Part shown: one piece after another, positions 21,945 through 33,801 of the stretch | Position numbering within the stretch: position 1 is the first letter of the stretch | How the letters are laid out: each line of letters starts with the position of its first letter | NCBI GenBank assembly: GCA_029448655.1 | Contig: JACCLO010000009.1 | Span: forward strand, 62,001 to 126,000 | DNA from: Wolfiporia cocos | Taxonomy: Eukaryota > Basidiomycota > Agaricomycetes > Polyporales > Phaeolaceae | Direction: 5' to 3' | Length of the DNA stretch: 64,000 nucleotides | Program-made: the position numbers and the translations under genes | Notes under the pieces: generated by a model | The model's database searches: none | The model's input: only the letters and a program-made list of their open reading frames with translations | What the model was told of the DNA's origin: nothing

Positions 21945-24049
21945 ATGGACGACGACCACGACAGCTACACCTTTTATTACCCTCACCCCGAGCAGGCCAC
22001 AGAGGCGTGGGTATGGACACACCCCAGGAGGGCTGTAGGGTCCTTATTCGCGGAGGCGAGAGAGGACAACCCAATACTCGAAAAGCTATCCAAATCAAAG
22101 GTGCCGCTCACGTTGTACAAGGCACGGATTCCTCTTTTGTCAGCATTCAAACATGTATTGACCGTACCAGCCTACTGGACTATCTATTGATCCCTTCGGA
22201 ACGCTGTTAGCTCGCAGCCGCGAATGGCTTCGCGAACACCATGACATTGAGGAGGACAAACTTCTGAGTATCGGGACCGTCGCCCGTGCCTTCCCTGATG
22301 GACCGGATCCTGAGACCATAAGCATCCTCATCGTCACCCCAGAGAGTGAGTCATTGATTGTGAACGCTGGATATCCGTCTAACCTGTGCTTCAGTCCTGG
22401 ATAGTCTTGAAGACGTAGGGGAACTCGAGGCTCATCACAGGAAGATTATTAAGCGTACGTGGCATCGTTCCTACTTCCGTGACTGCGTCGTTAAAACGCT
22501 CGTCAGAACGCGAGATGGAGGTCGAACGAATCCGCGAGTCGGTCCCTACGCCCTCGGCGGGCGTTGGATCGTTCTCGGGTGTGCAGGATGTCGTCAGGGA
22601 CAACGCCGACAATTTTCACGCAGGGCGACCCGCAGCCAACTACGGTCCGCCAGTTGCCTTGTTCGATCCTATCTTGGGCTTGCTTGCGCACCATCTCAGC
22701 CATCTCGACGACGACATCCCCGAGATTGAACCCGACTATCGACAAATCAGAGCGGTGCATCTGTTTATAGAGCAGGCTACACGCAGCTACGTGGACGAAG
22801 ACACCCGGCTGTTGGTCATCAAGGACCCCCTGCAGCAAGCCATTGGTATTGACATACCCATCGCCTGGAAGGAGTCTATTTGCGGGATCACTCCTAGCGC
22901 AATCTTCGGCGGCAAATTCCCTTATGGCGTAATAGAAATAAAAAACGAGGCAGGTTTGGAAGGGGACGCATCGCTGCAAGCGGGCTTGTCGTACGCGAGG
23001 ATCGTGACGAATGGAAAGGGCAAGGTTCGAACATTGATCTGTTTCCACCGCGATATCATCACTGGCGAGGACATTTTCAGCTAGCATTTTGGCGACAGCG
23101 GTCGAATTACCCCGCCGTCCTAATTGGCAGCATGGGCGATCTCCTCGAGATCGGGATCGCGGTGTATACGGATGGGCCGTACAGCGACTGCCTTTTCTCC
23201 CAGCGACTGCGTTTGGGCTTCCACCAGAGCGAAGACCTCCTCCGCGTTTCCCGAGCGTTCAAGGCCGTTCGACTTGCTCTCACAAGCCTCCCCAAGTTCT
23301 ACGCACGGCTTGAGTACACGCCTCGTCCGCGCAACAGAATCGCGCTTTTGTTTCCCTCGCCTTCGCCGGTGCCTTCCTACACGGGCGACATGCCATCTTT
23401 GAGCTTCACGAACCGACTGTCCCGGACGGGCAAGCTCTACCTCCTGGCGGAGTCGCCAGACGAGAGGCGTTCGGGCCTCTACCTCGCCACCATGTCCAAG
23501 TCGCGTGGCGCTGACGGGCCTGCGACTCGTGGCGCACCCGACGACCAAATGGAGGTCGTCGTCAAGTTCACCGCGAACTACAACGCCGACGCGCACCGCG
23601 TCCTTGCCGCCGCCGGGCTTGCGCCTGCTCTACACGCGTGCATCCCGGTCTGTGGCCGGCTGTACATGGTCGTCATGGATCGGGTCCACGGGGAGACGGC
23701 GTGGGACGCCGAGGAGCGAGGAGCGCTCCTGCCGCACACCGTCTACGAGGATGTCAGGGCCGCCTTGGACCTGCTCCACCGACACGACCTCGTCTTTGGC
23801 GACCTCCGCACGCCCAACGTCATGGTCGTCCCCGGCGCTGGTGGTTCCGCGTCGGACGAAGGCTCGCGGGCCATGCTGATCGACTTTGACTGGGTCGGGA
23901 CCCACGGCATCACACGCTACCCGGCCATCCTGAACGACGAGCTGTCGGTGTGGGCGTTGGCCGTGCAGCGGCGCGTGATCATGTACAAGGAGCACGATCT
24001 TGCTATGCTCGAGAAATTTAAGCAGGCGTGCTACCCAAATGCTTCATAA
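21945..24049 (+). CDS. Crinkler-like header domain fused to a FunK1-like protein kinase
   Basis: Five exons (21945-22100, 22171-22345, 22395-22454, 22507-23024, 23081-24049) with introns of 49-70 bases give 625 residues in one frame. The first 110 or so residues (SYTFYYPHPEQ, VGSLFAEARED, DPFGTLLARSREWLREHHD, ETISILIVTPE) resemble the ubiquitin-like header of Crinkler (CRN) proteins, which normally ends in a HVLV-P type strand. Residues from about 190 on match fungus-specific FunK1-type kinases: VIEIKNEAGLEGDASLQ, a candidate Lys in VVVKFTANYNADAHR, the catalytic loop HDLVFGDLRTPNVMV and the metal site LIDFDWVGTHG (DFD in place of DFG). The predicted role is a Ser/Thr-type kinase or kinase-like signalling protein, substrate unknown. 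The first intron boundary is the least certain. No signal peptide seen. Confidence 0.78.
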
Positions 24050-26696
24050 ACAATGTTATTCTTTTGTGGTTGTGCCTGGACACGAGTGAAGGAGCATGCG
24101 ATTTAAGGGCAAGGGCTTACTCAACGCGAATGAGTGCGCCTTCTGGGCGCTCGATACATGTCTTATCACATCAGCCTCGCGTCTCGTCGTATCCTACATC
24201 TTCAAGCCTAAGGCTGCTCACCTGGAGTATGCTCTGGTAACTTCGTTGAGTCACTGCTCATCAACGACGAGGGTGCATCACAAGAACATTTGATCTCACG
24301 CGGCACTTTCTGGCGGCTGCCGCCGCGCATAATAGGACACCGAGCGTGACGAGGGGATAACGGCAACCCGAACGCTGCCCGACGATCCCCACGGACGAAT
24401 GTATTGCGCGGGGCGCCGACCGGCATCGATTCGACACCCCAGTCTATGCCCCTTGCGTCCGCAGGCAATATCGATGCCACGCACCCGCCATGGGCATGTG
24501 CACCCGCCACGGGCATGTGCACCCGAATTGGCGGCCCACGCGCCCGACGACAGCTTGGCGGTCCGGGGCCATTGGCGACTGACGTGACCACACGCACACG
24601 CCGCGACGGCGGCACGCACGCAGGCAGGCCTCGCGATGACGGCTCGCGGGCCTGCTCTACGGGCAGCGCGCCGCGGACTTGGTCCTGGACGTTAGCAGTC
24701 GCCACGATGCACGCTGGGCCGCCAAGGGTGGCCGTACCCACGTCCATTAGCCGAAGCGCCGCGCTAGCCATATCGTGCACATTGTCATTGTCCGCAGCGG
24801 GGAAGCTGACGGAGCAGGCGCGCCCGCGTGCAGCCGGTAATGGCGGACGGGTGTGTCATGATGTGCGCCTGGCACTTGGCTCCTGAGCCGCCTGCACGAG
24901 AGGCCGGCGACGATGCCCCGCAGAGTCGCCGCGTCGCTGGGGGTGTGGCGCCGTGAGGGTCGGTCGACCGCGGAGTGCACCTGGTGGGCTGTAAGAGGAG
25001 AGTGGGCGCACGGGTTCGAGTGACGCGACTCCCCGGCGCGCGCGCGCAGTAGGGCTAGGGCAAACATTGAATGGCCCGCGACGTTGAATGGCCCACGACG
25101 ATGGTTCTGGACGCTGTTGCGCGGTCAGGGTCTGAACGCGCGCCCCGAGGAGCGTCGACTGTACCGAGTGGTCGGCGGTTGGCAGCAGCGCCGCTTCTGG
25201 TCCTGGAAGGTGCTAGGGAGCAAGCGCGGGATCACGAGACTTGCGCGGCGGTGACTGCGTCGCTGCGCCTCGTGCGCGGTCGTGCGTGCGCGGGACTCGC
25301 AGAACGTCGGGGAGGCACGCGGGCGTCGTTCCTGCGTGCATGAGCATGAAGGCTCGATCTAGTTAGACGTTCGCCCCATTTGGACGAACCGGCCTTCCGC
25401 CGAAGGAAGACACGGCGCGGTGTTCCTTTTTGGGAAGGCCTGCCGTACTGCGCATTTGACCCGCCGCGGGCGCATCATCGCTGGGTGTCCCGCGAGCCTG
25501 CATCTGCACAGCGGCGCGAGCAAAAGGCCGCGACGTTCTCGGCGCGCGGACGCGTCCCCCCGGGAGATGTGGGTGGGCGGGGCAGCGCGGAGCGTGGCCC
25601 TTTGCAGCGCCACAGCGGTGCGACGGCGCAGGCGGCCTGGGCAGGTGGTATTTCGGACGGGAGGCTCGGGTGGGTGCTGGAGGATGGAGAAGCACCCACC
25701 TGTCCTCGCGGGCTCAATGCGCGGTCCATTTACAGCGGGCGGCGAGGACGGCCGCGCCGACGCGTCGAGATGCGAGCGGAGATGGGGGTTATCGAGGCGG
25801 ATCAAGATGCGCACCAGGACGGCGCATTAGCACCGGGGCAGCGACGTCGTGCTGCGATTTGCTGGCCGCTGCATGGCTGCAGCCCGCCGACGACCTGTGC
25901 GTGCCGCGGCTCGCGTACCGCGATGGGCCTCGACCGCCGTCGGGGTGCGGACTTGGTCGGCGAGCGGAGATGGATGGGCCCGGTGGGGGCGTGTATGTTG
26001 TTCCGCGTCGTGTTTGCAATTTGCCTCGCCGTGCTTGCCTTGTCTTGCCGTCTCCCCTGACCTGCCCTGCTGTCGCCGCGCCCTCTGCGCTCATCGGTGG
26101 CAGCGACGGACGCGATGCCGCGGGCGGCGGCTGGCCGCGTGCTCGGATGATGCTCGCGTCGGCCGCTCTGGTGTGCTGGTGGGTGTATGCGCTGCCCGCG
26201 TTCCAGGCTGACAGGACCGACGAGGACGCAGTGTGCGTGCCGCCGCAGACCCGGAGGCGACCACGGGCGCGCATGGCCTCGGCGGGCGACCGCTCGGACG
26301 CTGTGCGCGAGGGCGGGGCGGCGCATCGGGCGGGGACGGCGGCGGCGCGGGGCCGGGGGCAGTCCGGCATGTGATGACGGATCGCGGGGAGGCTCTCCTC
26401 CCCGTCGCCGCTGTGCTCCTCCTCCCCCCGCACAGCGGCGACGGACGCGCTGGCAGCGACAGCGCCAGGGAGCCAGCGCCCTGCAGGGTCGCGGAGCCTG
26501 ATCCGACGAGGTGCGCCCTGACCCAATCCAAATCCATCTCTGCTCTCTCCCCCACCCGCCGCGACGATGCTGCAGCTGCAGGTGCTCCACAGCCAGCCTG
26601 GTACGTCCCCGCGCCCTGCACCCCGCCCCGCCTCACCCCGCCCCAGTCTTCCCAGACGTCCACATCCGCAAGGCCGCCTTCGTCCCCCTCCCCGCC
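24050..26696. other. GC-rich intergenic region, no gene recognised
   Basis: GC content climbs steadily from about 24.3 kb, so long frames open on both strands at once (for example around 25380-26500). They overlap each other, lack recognisable motifs and use no plausible splice pattern. I read them as composition effects. The end of the region is the presumed promoter of the F-box gene at 26697. Confidence 0.5.
24485..24523. repeat. 19-base tandem duplication
   Basis: GGGCATGTGCACCCG occurs twice in direct succession (CCATGGGCATG.. and CCACGGGCATG..). Short direct repeat only. Confidence 0.6.
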
Positions 26697-28090
26697 ATGA
26701 AGCGCCTCCTCGACCTCAACGACGACGTCCTCGCCACCATCCTCTCCTTCGCCCGCCCCGTCGACGCCAGACAGCTCGCCCTCACCTGCCACGACGCCTA
26801 CAGCGTCGCCATGCCCCGCTATCTCTCCGACGTCGCCCTCGGCGACACCGACCCCGCCGTCATGAGCGGCTCCCACCAGATCTCCCTCTTCTGCCAGTAC
26901 ATGCTCGCCGACGTCGCCCGCCGCCTCCGCCACCTCAAGGCCCTCCGCATCCGCGAGGGCGCCTTTTCCCGCGACGCCGAGGGCCGCGACGAGTGGGTCT
27001 CCGACTACTCCTGCGCCCCCATCCTCGCAGAGACCCTCCGCAAGGCGCTCAACCTCCGCACGCTCGCCATCCACGACCTCGAGCCCCTCCTCGCTGCCGA
27101 GCCCGCCCTCGCCGACGCCTTTGCCCCCCTCACCCGCCTCCGCGACGTCGCCTTCCACTACATCGGCAAGTGCACCCTCCAGATGCTCAAGCTCACCACC
27201 TGCCGCCCCCAGCGCCTCGAGTTTGGCATGTGGAAGGACGGCGCGCGCGTCTCGGGCGACACCGCCGCGTTCTACACCTACGCCGGCTCCCTCTGCACCC
27301 TCAACCTCTGGCAGTGCGCCTGCCTCCTCGAGTCCCTCTCCGAGGACTACGTCTCCCACGGCGTGCGCACCCTCGGCCTCGGCGGCCGCATCCCCTTCCT
27401 CTCCATGGCCGCCCGCCAGTTCCCGAACGCGACCCGCATCACCTTCGCCGAGGAGTGCTCCATCGGCGAGGAGGCCCCCGCCGCCGCGTGGTCCGCGCTC
27501 GACTACGTCGAGGGGAACATGCCCATCCCCTTCTTCGCCTGCCGCGTCCGCCGCATCGACCTCCGCTTCACCCTCGGCGCCAAGCTCCGCCCCTTCTCCG
27601 CCGAGACCGCGTTCGCGCGCACCGTCGAGATGCTCCGCCAGACGAGCCCCGTCGTCCTCGCGCTCAAGATCGACCCCGCGCTCGGCCCCGCCAAGCTCGC
27701 CCAGCTCGTGGCCGTCCTCCCGCGCCTGCGCTTCCTCGAGCTCGCCCTGCACACCGAGGACCGCCAGGACGCGGACCGTTGGATGGTAAGGCCGTCCCTG
27801 CGTCCGCGACCGCTCGCTGACCGCCCGCGCAGAAGGAGTACGTCCCCTGCCTCGCCAAGACGCCCCTCGTCGGCCTCGCCCTGCGCGGCCAGGGCAGGCC
27901 CGACGCCGCGCCCGAGATCGCGCGCCTGGCCGCGGCGACGATCCCCACGCTCGCGCACGCCGGGGTGTGCCCCGCGCAGCGCTGGACGTGGTTCCGCGCC
28001 GAGCGCGCCGCGCGCGGGGAGCCGGTGCTGGAGGCGCTCTCGGGCACGCGCGGGGAGTACGTGGAGAACGAGCTGCGTGCGCTCGCGTAG
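26697..28090 (+). CDS. F-box-like leucine-rich protein 1
   Basis: Such proteins usually recruit substrates to SCF ubiquitin ligases through an N-terminal F-box. Residues 1-48 (LLDLNDDVLATILSFARP, LALTCHDAYSVAMPRYL) fit the fungal F-box pattern, and the rest is leucine-rich with many L--L-L spacings. Two exons (26697-27785 and 27833-28090) separated by a 47-base intron give 448 residues. The intron follows DRWM, the same place as in the paralogues at 31634-33105 and 42232-43712. Codon third positions are almost all G or C, unlike the paralogues. The ATG at 26697 is chosen because the F-box begins there. It is followed 177 bases later, same strand, by the FHA gene. Confidence 0.85.
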
Positions 28091-28267
28091 GGCGCGCGAC
28101 GAGGACACTGGGATACACGAGTCCGCTGTGCATAGACCGAGATGTAAATTAGTGTTGCGTATGGAATGGTGGCCCCCGCTGCGAGCACGTGCGGCAAGAG
28201 TCAGCGCACGCGATAGACGCCTGCACGCACTTGCTGTCCCCCGCGACGACTGAAGACGGCGCGCACG

Positions 28268-30881
28268 ATGCCCGCGCCCTTCGCCCCCGCCGCGCCCGTT
28301 GCGCTCCCCGCGCTCTACCTCTACCCGCTCAACGACTCCTTCGTCCCCAAGCACATCTCCCTCCTCAACGGCCAGCACGTCAAGATCGGCCGCCAGACCA
28401 ACGCCAAGACCGTCCCCGCCGAGCGGAACGGCTTCTTCGACTCCAAGGTCCTCTCCCGCCAGCACGCCGAGGTCTGGGAGGAGGCCGGCGAGGTGCGTCG
28501 CGACAGCCTCTTCGTGCGCGCACGCTCACCGCCGCGCAGATCTACATCAAGGACGTGAAGAGCTCCAACGGCACGTTCATCAACGGCGAGCGGCTCAGCC
28601 CCGAGGGCGTCGAGTCCGACCCGTTCAAGCTCAAGTCGGACGATGTCGTCGTACGTCCGCGCCCGCGCCCGCGCCGCGCCGCTGACCCGCGCGCACACAG
28701 GAATTCGGCATCGACATCGTCGGCGAGGACAACAAGACCATCATCCACCACAAGGTCGCCGCGCGCGTCATGTGCGTCTTCTCCGAGCAGGACGCCGCCG
28801 CCGCCGCCCGCGCCGAGGCGTCCCAGGGCCCGCCCGCGTACGGCAGCGTCGGCCCCGGCGCCCCCGGCGGCGCGTTCAGCTTCGCCGGCCAGCCCGCCCC
28901 CGGCGCGCAGGGCCAGCAGCGCCGCCCGTCCGTGCCGCAGCAGGGCCTCATGGGCATGGGCGGCATGGGCGGGAACGTGCGCCCCCCGGGCAAGAGCGGC
29001 TTCTCGTTCGACCACATCCTCAGCAAGCTCCAGGGCGAGCTCCAGAAGAGCAGGGACACCGGCGCCGAGCTCCACTCGCTCGGCGGCGCGATCGGCGAGA
29101 TCCAGGACACCCTCGGGGGCAATCTCGTGAGTGCCTCGCTTCCCGTCTCTGCTCGCGGTGTAACGCGCCCCCAGCCCCCGAACCTCCCGCCCTACCCCGC
29201 CGCCCTCCCGCCCGTGATGCCCGCGCAGGCACAGCAGCAGCAGCAGCAGCAAGAGGCCGCGCAGCAGGCGCACGCCGCCGAGTCCGCGTCCGCGCTGAAC
29301 GAGCTGCAGGCGCAGCTGCGCGAGACGCAGCTCTCGCTCGCCGGCCATGTGGACAAGATCCGCGCGCTCGAGGGCATGCTCGCGGAGCACGACGCGATCA
29401 AGCGCGAGGTGGGCGCGATGCGCGAGCTCATGGAGGAGCGCAAGCGCGAGATGGAGGCCCTCCGGCCGCACAGCAGCAGCCCCCCGCACCGCCGCCGCGC
29501 GCACCGCACCGCCGACGACGACGCGCACGACGAGCAGTACTCGTCCGACGAGGACGACGCGCGCAGCATCAGCACCGTCGTCGCACACGCGCTCGAGCGC
29601 GTCGACGAGGAGGACGAGGACCAGCTCGCCGCGGAGGACGAGGAGCGCCGCAGACGCCGCGACGAGCTCGGCCGCCCAAGGACCCCCGAGCCGACAGGCA
29701 TGGGCATCGACGACGACGAGCAGGAGCACGCCCACCGCCGCGCGGAGCCCGAGATGCGCTCCCGCTCGCCGTCCCCGGCCCCCGCGCCCGCGATGGTCGC
29801 GGCCATCCCCGACGAGCTGACGGAGCGGCTCGCGTCCCTCTCGCGGCAGCTCGAGACCGCGCTCGAGACCTCGAGGCTCCTCGAGGCCCAGCACACCTCC
29901 GCCCAATCGACGATCGCGCTGCTCGAGTCAAAGGTGTCTGCGCTCGAGTCGCTCGTCCAGGACACCCAGTCGCTCGTCCAGACGCAGGCGGAGACGACCC
30001 AGCAGCTCGTCGAGTCCGTGCGGAACGCGCCGCCGCCACAGCCGTCCCTCGAGGAGGAGCGCGCGAGGGATAGGGAGTCGATCACGGAGATGATCAGCGA
30101 GTGGAAGAAGAGCGTCGAGGGGCGGTGGAGCGGCGTGCAGGAGGAATGGAACGACGAGCGCGAGCGGCTCCGGCGCGCGCGGGAAGAGTGGGAGTCGCGC
30201 ATGCGCGCCGTCGAGGACGGCGTCGGCAGCGCGGTCTCGAAGCTCGAGTCGGGCCTCGTCACGCTCGCCTCCTTTCAGGCGCAGCACCCGCCGAACGGCA
30301 GCGCGCGCGTGAGCGGCGGCCTCGTCACCCCTCCGAGCCCCAGGAGCCTCTCCGCGGACTCGACGCGCCCCCGGCAAAAGAGGAAACGCGCGAGCACGTC
30401 GCGCGGCCGCACCCGCTCGCGGTCGTCGTCCAAGGGCGCACCGAGCGACACGCCGTCTGCGGCGCCGGAGGACGTCGACGGCCATGCCGCGTCGCCAGGC
30501 CCGCGCGTGCGCCACCGCGCGCCGTGGTCGGCGGACGACTCGGACTCCGAGACGTTCTCGGCCGCGGACGGCGCGAGCGCGGCCGACAAGGACGAGGCGG
30601 CGCGCAAAGTTCAGGGTATGCCGTTCCCCATCACACCAGAGTCGTCAGTGCTCAACCACCCGCTGTCAACTAACGACGTCCTCCGCACGGCGACAGACTC
30701 TCATCCGAAGGAGCCCGCGAGTGATGTGGTCGGTGACGGGTCATCTCTCAATGGTTGTAGCGTCGCTCATCACACCACCGTGCAGTCCCGGCTGAATCCG
30801 TCGACGGCGGTAGGCATTCTGCTGCTGAGTGCCGCCGCAGCGGCGGTGATATGGCGCATAAAACCCGACGTGTCTGCTTAA
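28268..30881 (+). CDS. Tail-anchored FHA-domain coiled-coil protein, SLMAP/Far9/PRO45-like
   Basis: Members of this family are STRIPAK-complex subunits held on ER or nuclear-envelope membranes, acting in cell fusion, development and septation control. Four exons (28268-28492, 28540-28650, 28701-29126, 29175-30881) with 47-50 base introns give 822 residues. The FHA domain spans about 28-120, with the phosphopeptide-binding motifs KIGRQ, SRQHAEVW and SSNGTFINGERLS. A Gly/Pro linker, a short polyQ (seven CAG codons near 29230), an acidic run and long coiled-coil segments rich in Glu, Arg and Leu follow. A basic Ser/Arg stretch (PRQKRKRASTSRGRTRSR) comes next. The last 25 residues contain a hydrophobic helix (AVGILLLSAAAAAVIW) before KPDVSA, a classic tail anchor. 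Very high GC at third codon positions. Confidence 0.88.
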
Positions 30882-31633
30882 CACCCAAGACCAGTCAAAA
30901 TGGCCTCGCTTCGTCTGCAGCTGCCTACCACTACGTAATGTCTCCCTGTCTCTTAGCAGTAATTTCTGTCCCGTGTTTTCTTTCTCTTGTCTCGGATATG
31001 TTTGTACCGTCCCATCGACGGAGACCCGTTCGTTGCCACCATTGCATATGTGTATCGTGTCCTGATCCGATTTGGACTGGTTAATTATTTCACGACCTTC
31101 ACGACCAGCTGCATCAATATGATACTACTTTTCCAGCAGATGAGTCGTCGCGCGCACACAATCGCAACGGACTGAGCCGTCGGAATGCTTCTTGGCAACG
31201 GGTACGCCTGCGCAGTCCCTCCTGATTCGCATTGTATTGACTGCGTGCTTGGTTCAGTGTGAGGTTCTGCTTACAAAGGGATCCAGGGCAGTGCTTGAAG
31301 TCAATCAGTAATGACGCCACTGCGGCCGCCGCTTTATAGGCGCGGCTCGAGGGACTTCCCATACAATACATGTTGATCAGTGACCTCGACAGAGAGAATA
31401 GAAAGACCGAGCATGGGCGATCTGCTCGGAAGCGGTGGCCCGTCTCCGAACCCGGGCCAGCTTCCCTGCGCACACGCTACAGAAGCGGCGGCCGGGCGCA
31501 CTATGCAGGTCCAAACGCCACGCTAGCAAGGTGGTTGACAGTCGGACGACATCTATCAGCCCAGGCTCGTTCAGACTGACATTCCCTAAAGGTACGCCCG
31601 AGACACTTGCCGTGCAAGTCGGAAAGCCCTTCA
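30882..31633. other. Intergenic between convergent FHA and F-box genes
   Basis: Lies between the stop codons of the plus-strand FHA gene and the minus-strand F-box gene 2. No gene or clear terminator-type element recognised. Confidence 0.45.
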
Positions 31634-33105
31634 CTACATCTTCGGTATCGAGTCCTTGAATATCAGGTGGTCACGGAGACTCCCGCTCTTGTCGTCCGGA
31701 ATGAAGTCCAGCGTGCGCCCGCTGGAACTATTGTGCACGCGCCACCACACGGGCGCCGCTCTGTGGCGTCGCTCAAAGGGGTTCTCGCCCTTTGTGGCGA
31801 GTGCCAAGGCAATGAAATGAAGCGATGGTAGCGCTCCCTTCACGCCCTCCCGCAGTGCTCGGAAGGCCGCATCGGTGCGAGGATCAGGAATGCCCTGGTC
31901 CGTGTCCGCTCCTATCCACTGCGTCTTGCGAACGCACAGGCAGATCGCTACGATAGGAAGAATCGCCATCGCCGGGCAGACGTTTTGCTGCTCGCCGGTG
32001 AGCCAGTCTCGCTTGCCCGACACGAACGATATAAGCTCACCAGCCACCAGTCCACCGATCGCCCCTTTACCTCGTCCAAGCACACTTCGAGGTATCGCAA
32101 CCGCGGCGCTGCAGTGCGCACCCCTGTCCAGAACGGTGCGTCCGCCCTGGTTTCAACCGGCAGTGACAGCGCGACGGGATTCGTTCTCTGGATGACGTCC
32201 AATGCATCATGATAATGGTACGCCGTCAGGTCTAATTGCAGCCACCGCACCGGACAGCGGACTTTCCAGTAGCGAAAGTCGGACACATTGCCTCGGAGAC
32301 AGGTCAGACCGGCCCAGCAACCGCGTTTGGTATAGTCGGCGTGGTCCTCGACCTTGGTGAATACATCCGCGATCGATAGGGACCTGAGATGCGGCATCGC
32401 ATGCACAAATAATGACATGCGAGCGGTGCAGCCTCGTAACGAGAGGGAGCGGATGGTCGGCAACGAGGGAATCTCGTGGATCTCGGCATGCGGCTGACTC
32501 CCGTCGGAAAGGTCGAGGTGTGATAGCTCCAGCGTCTCCAGTTGTTTCAATCCTTGAAGCCGATGGAAGAAAGTGGGAAGTCTTCTGTTGAACAGGCTCG
32601 TGAACGCAATTTTCCGAGGTTGGCTGCGGAGGAGGGGAAAGATCGACATGGACGACTGGCCACACTGGTGCAAGCCAAGATCCACAAGGTTCGGCAATGC
32701 GCATAATGCAGCACCAATGCGCGGCTCCGTGACAATGAGATCCTCGAAACATGCTAAGGATAGGCGCCTCAGCTGGTCGGCATGTTCGAGCAGGTCAGCG
32801 AGATCGGCAGCAGCAGAAAAATCCCCCTTGCGCTGAAACTCGATATGTCTCGCCACACCGAAAGCACCGCTCTCGATAGTGAGTTCGCGCAGATTCGGAA
32901 GACGATTGGCGGGATCTGCCAGCACGAATTTGCAGAACGCGCTCACTTGCTTTTGCGAGCGCGAGAGCGTTACCCGCGTGAGCGCGTGTCGGATCCCGAG
33001 CTCGTGCGTGTCTCGCGAGACCATGGATAGCCTCATCGCAGATTGATAATCAGTTTGCGCTAAGACCTCGTACAGAACGTCATGGTTTAGGGATAGGAGG
33101 GGCAT
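31634..33105 (-). CDS. F-box-like leucine-rich protein 2
   Basis: A predicted SCF substrate adaptor. The N-terminus (LLSLNHDVLYEVLAQTDYQ, LSMVSRDTHELGIRHALT) fits the F-box, followed by leucine-rich segments such as LPNLVDLGLHQCG and LPTIRSLSLRGC. Exon 1 is 32041-33105 and exon 2 is 31634-31918, giving 449 residues if the 122-base intron runs from GTGAGC to ACGCAG. The acceptor is the less certain end, since a GCAAG six bases upstream would also keep frame. The intron again follows a D-W-type motif (SVDWWL), as in the two paralogues. The start ATG is at 33105 with no longer in-frame alternative. Confidence 0.83.
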
Positions 33106-33801
33106 TTTTGGAACGATGGGAGAACGTCTTCCAAATGTGAGGGATGCTGAGCTGTCTTGGAACCAGTGAGTATTTATGCTCGAATGGTACGCGCAGCGCC
33201 AAGGACGATGAGATCAACCTTGTACCGCGACGTTCAGCCTGGGTGAGAATATGAGTGAGGTATATTTGGGACTGGACCCCGAAGCCCTGGACTTGTGGCA
33301 TTGCTGGCGAGAACGTGAGATTTTACAAGGCTGTGCACGAGAAACGAGAACTGGAGTGATCTAGTCGTCAGAAAGCATGTTACGAGAGAGACCACACTGG
33401 ATATATCGTGCGCAGAGGTCGGCAGCCGATTATCATCCTCAGGGCAAGAACGGACGGCCGTGCGCATCAGGTCAAAGCACAGAATTATGTCGAAGCCCTT
33501 CCATCTAGATGAAATAGGTCCGCGTGCGGGAAGACACCTTTATAAACTTGCTCGTCGTAAGTGTGACCACCAACAACATTGGGGAAGACTACTCACCACA
33601 ATCATCGGAACGACCACCATGGGAGCGAGATGGAGTGGTGTGTGAACGGATCCCAACGAATAATCGATTGCGCGTTACTGGTCCACAGACAATCGTTCTG
33701 CGTGATCACTTCACAAACGCACATGGTGATGAGTTTCAGATATGCAGCACCGAGGCAAGAGCATCAGATTAGAGTACAACGATACCCCGCGATAAAGGAA
33801 A
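33106..33801. other. Intergenic, no gene recognised
   Basis: Separates the start of F-box gene 2 from the end of the permease gene (both minus strand), so it holds the F-box 2 promoter and permease 3' end. No motif could be supported. Confidence 0.45.

Noticed and set aside
25380..26530. Several overlapping 200-260 codon frames on both strands
   Set aside because: They overlap one another, are rich in Arg/Ala/Pro and lack motifs or splice support. They arise from GC-rich DNA with few stop codons.
26091..28133. A 680-codon minus-strand frame opposite F-box gene 1
   Set aside because: Its composition is that of the complement of a GC-rich coding sequence (Glu/Gly/Ala runs), with no motif, and the plus strand encodes a recognisable F-box protein with a conserved intron.
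28542..29906. Long minus-strand and alternative-frame ORFs across the FHA gene
   Set aside because: They are shadows of extreme GC at third codon positions. The plus-strand frame has clear FHA motifs and a tail anchor.
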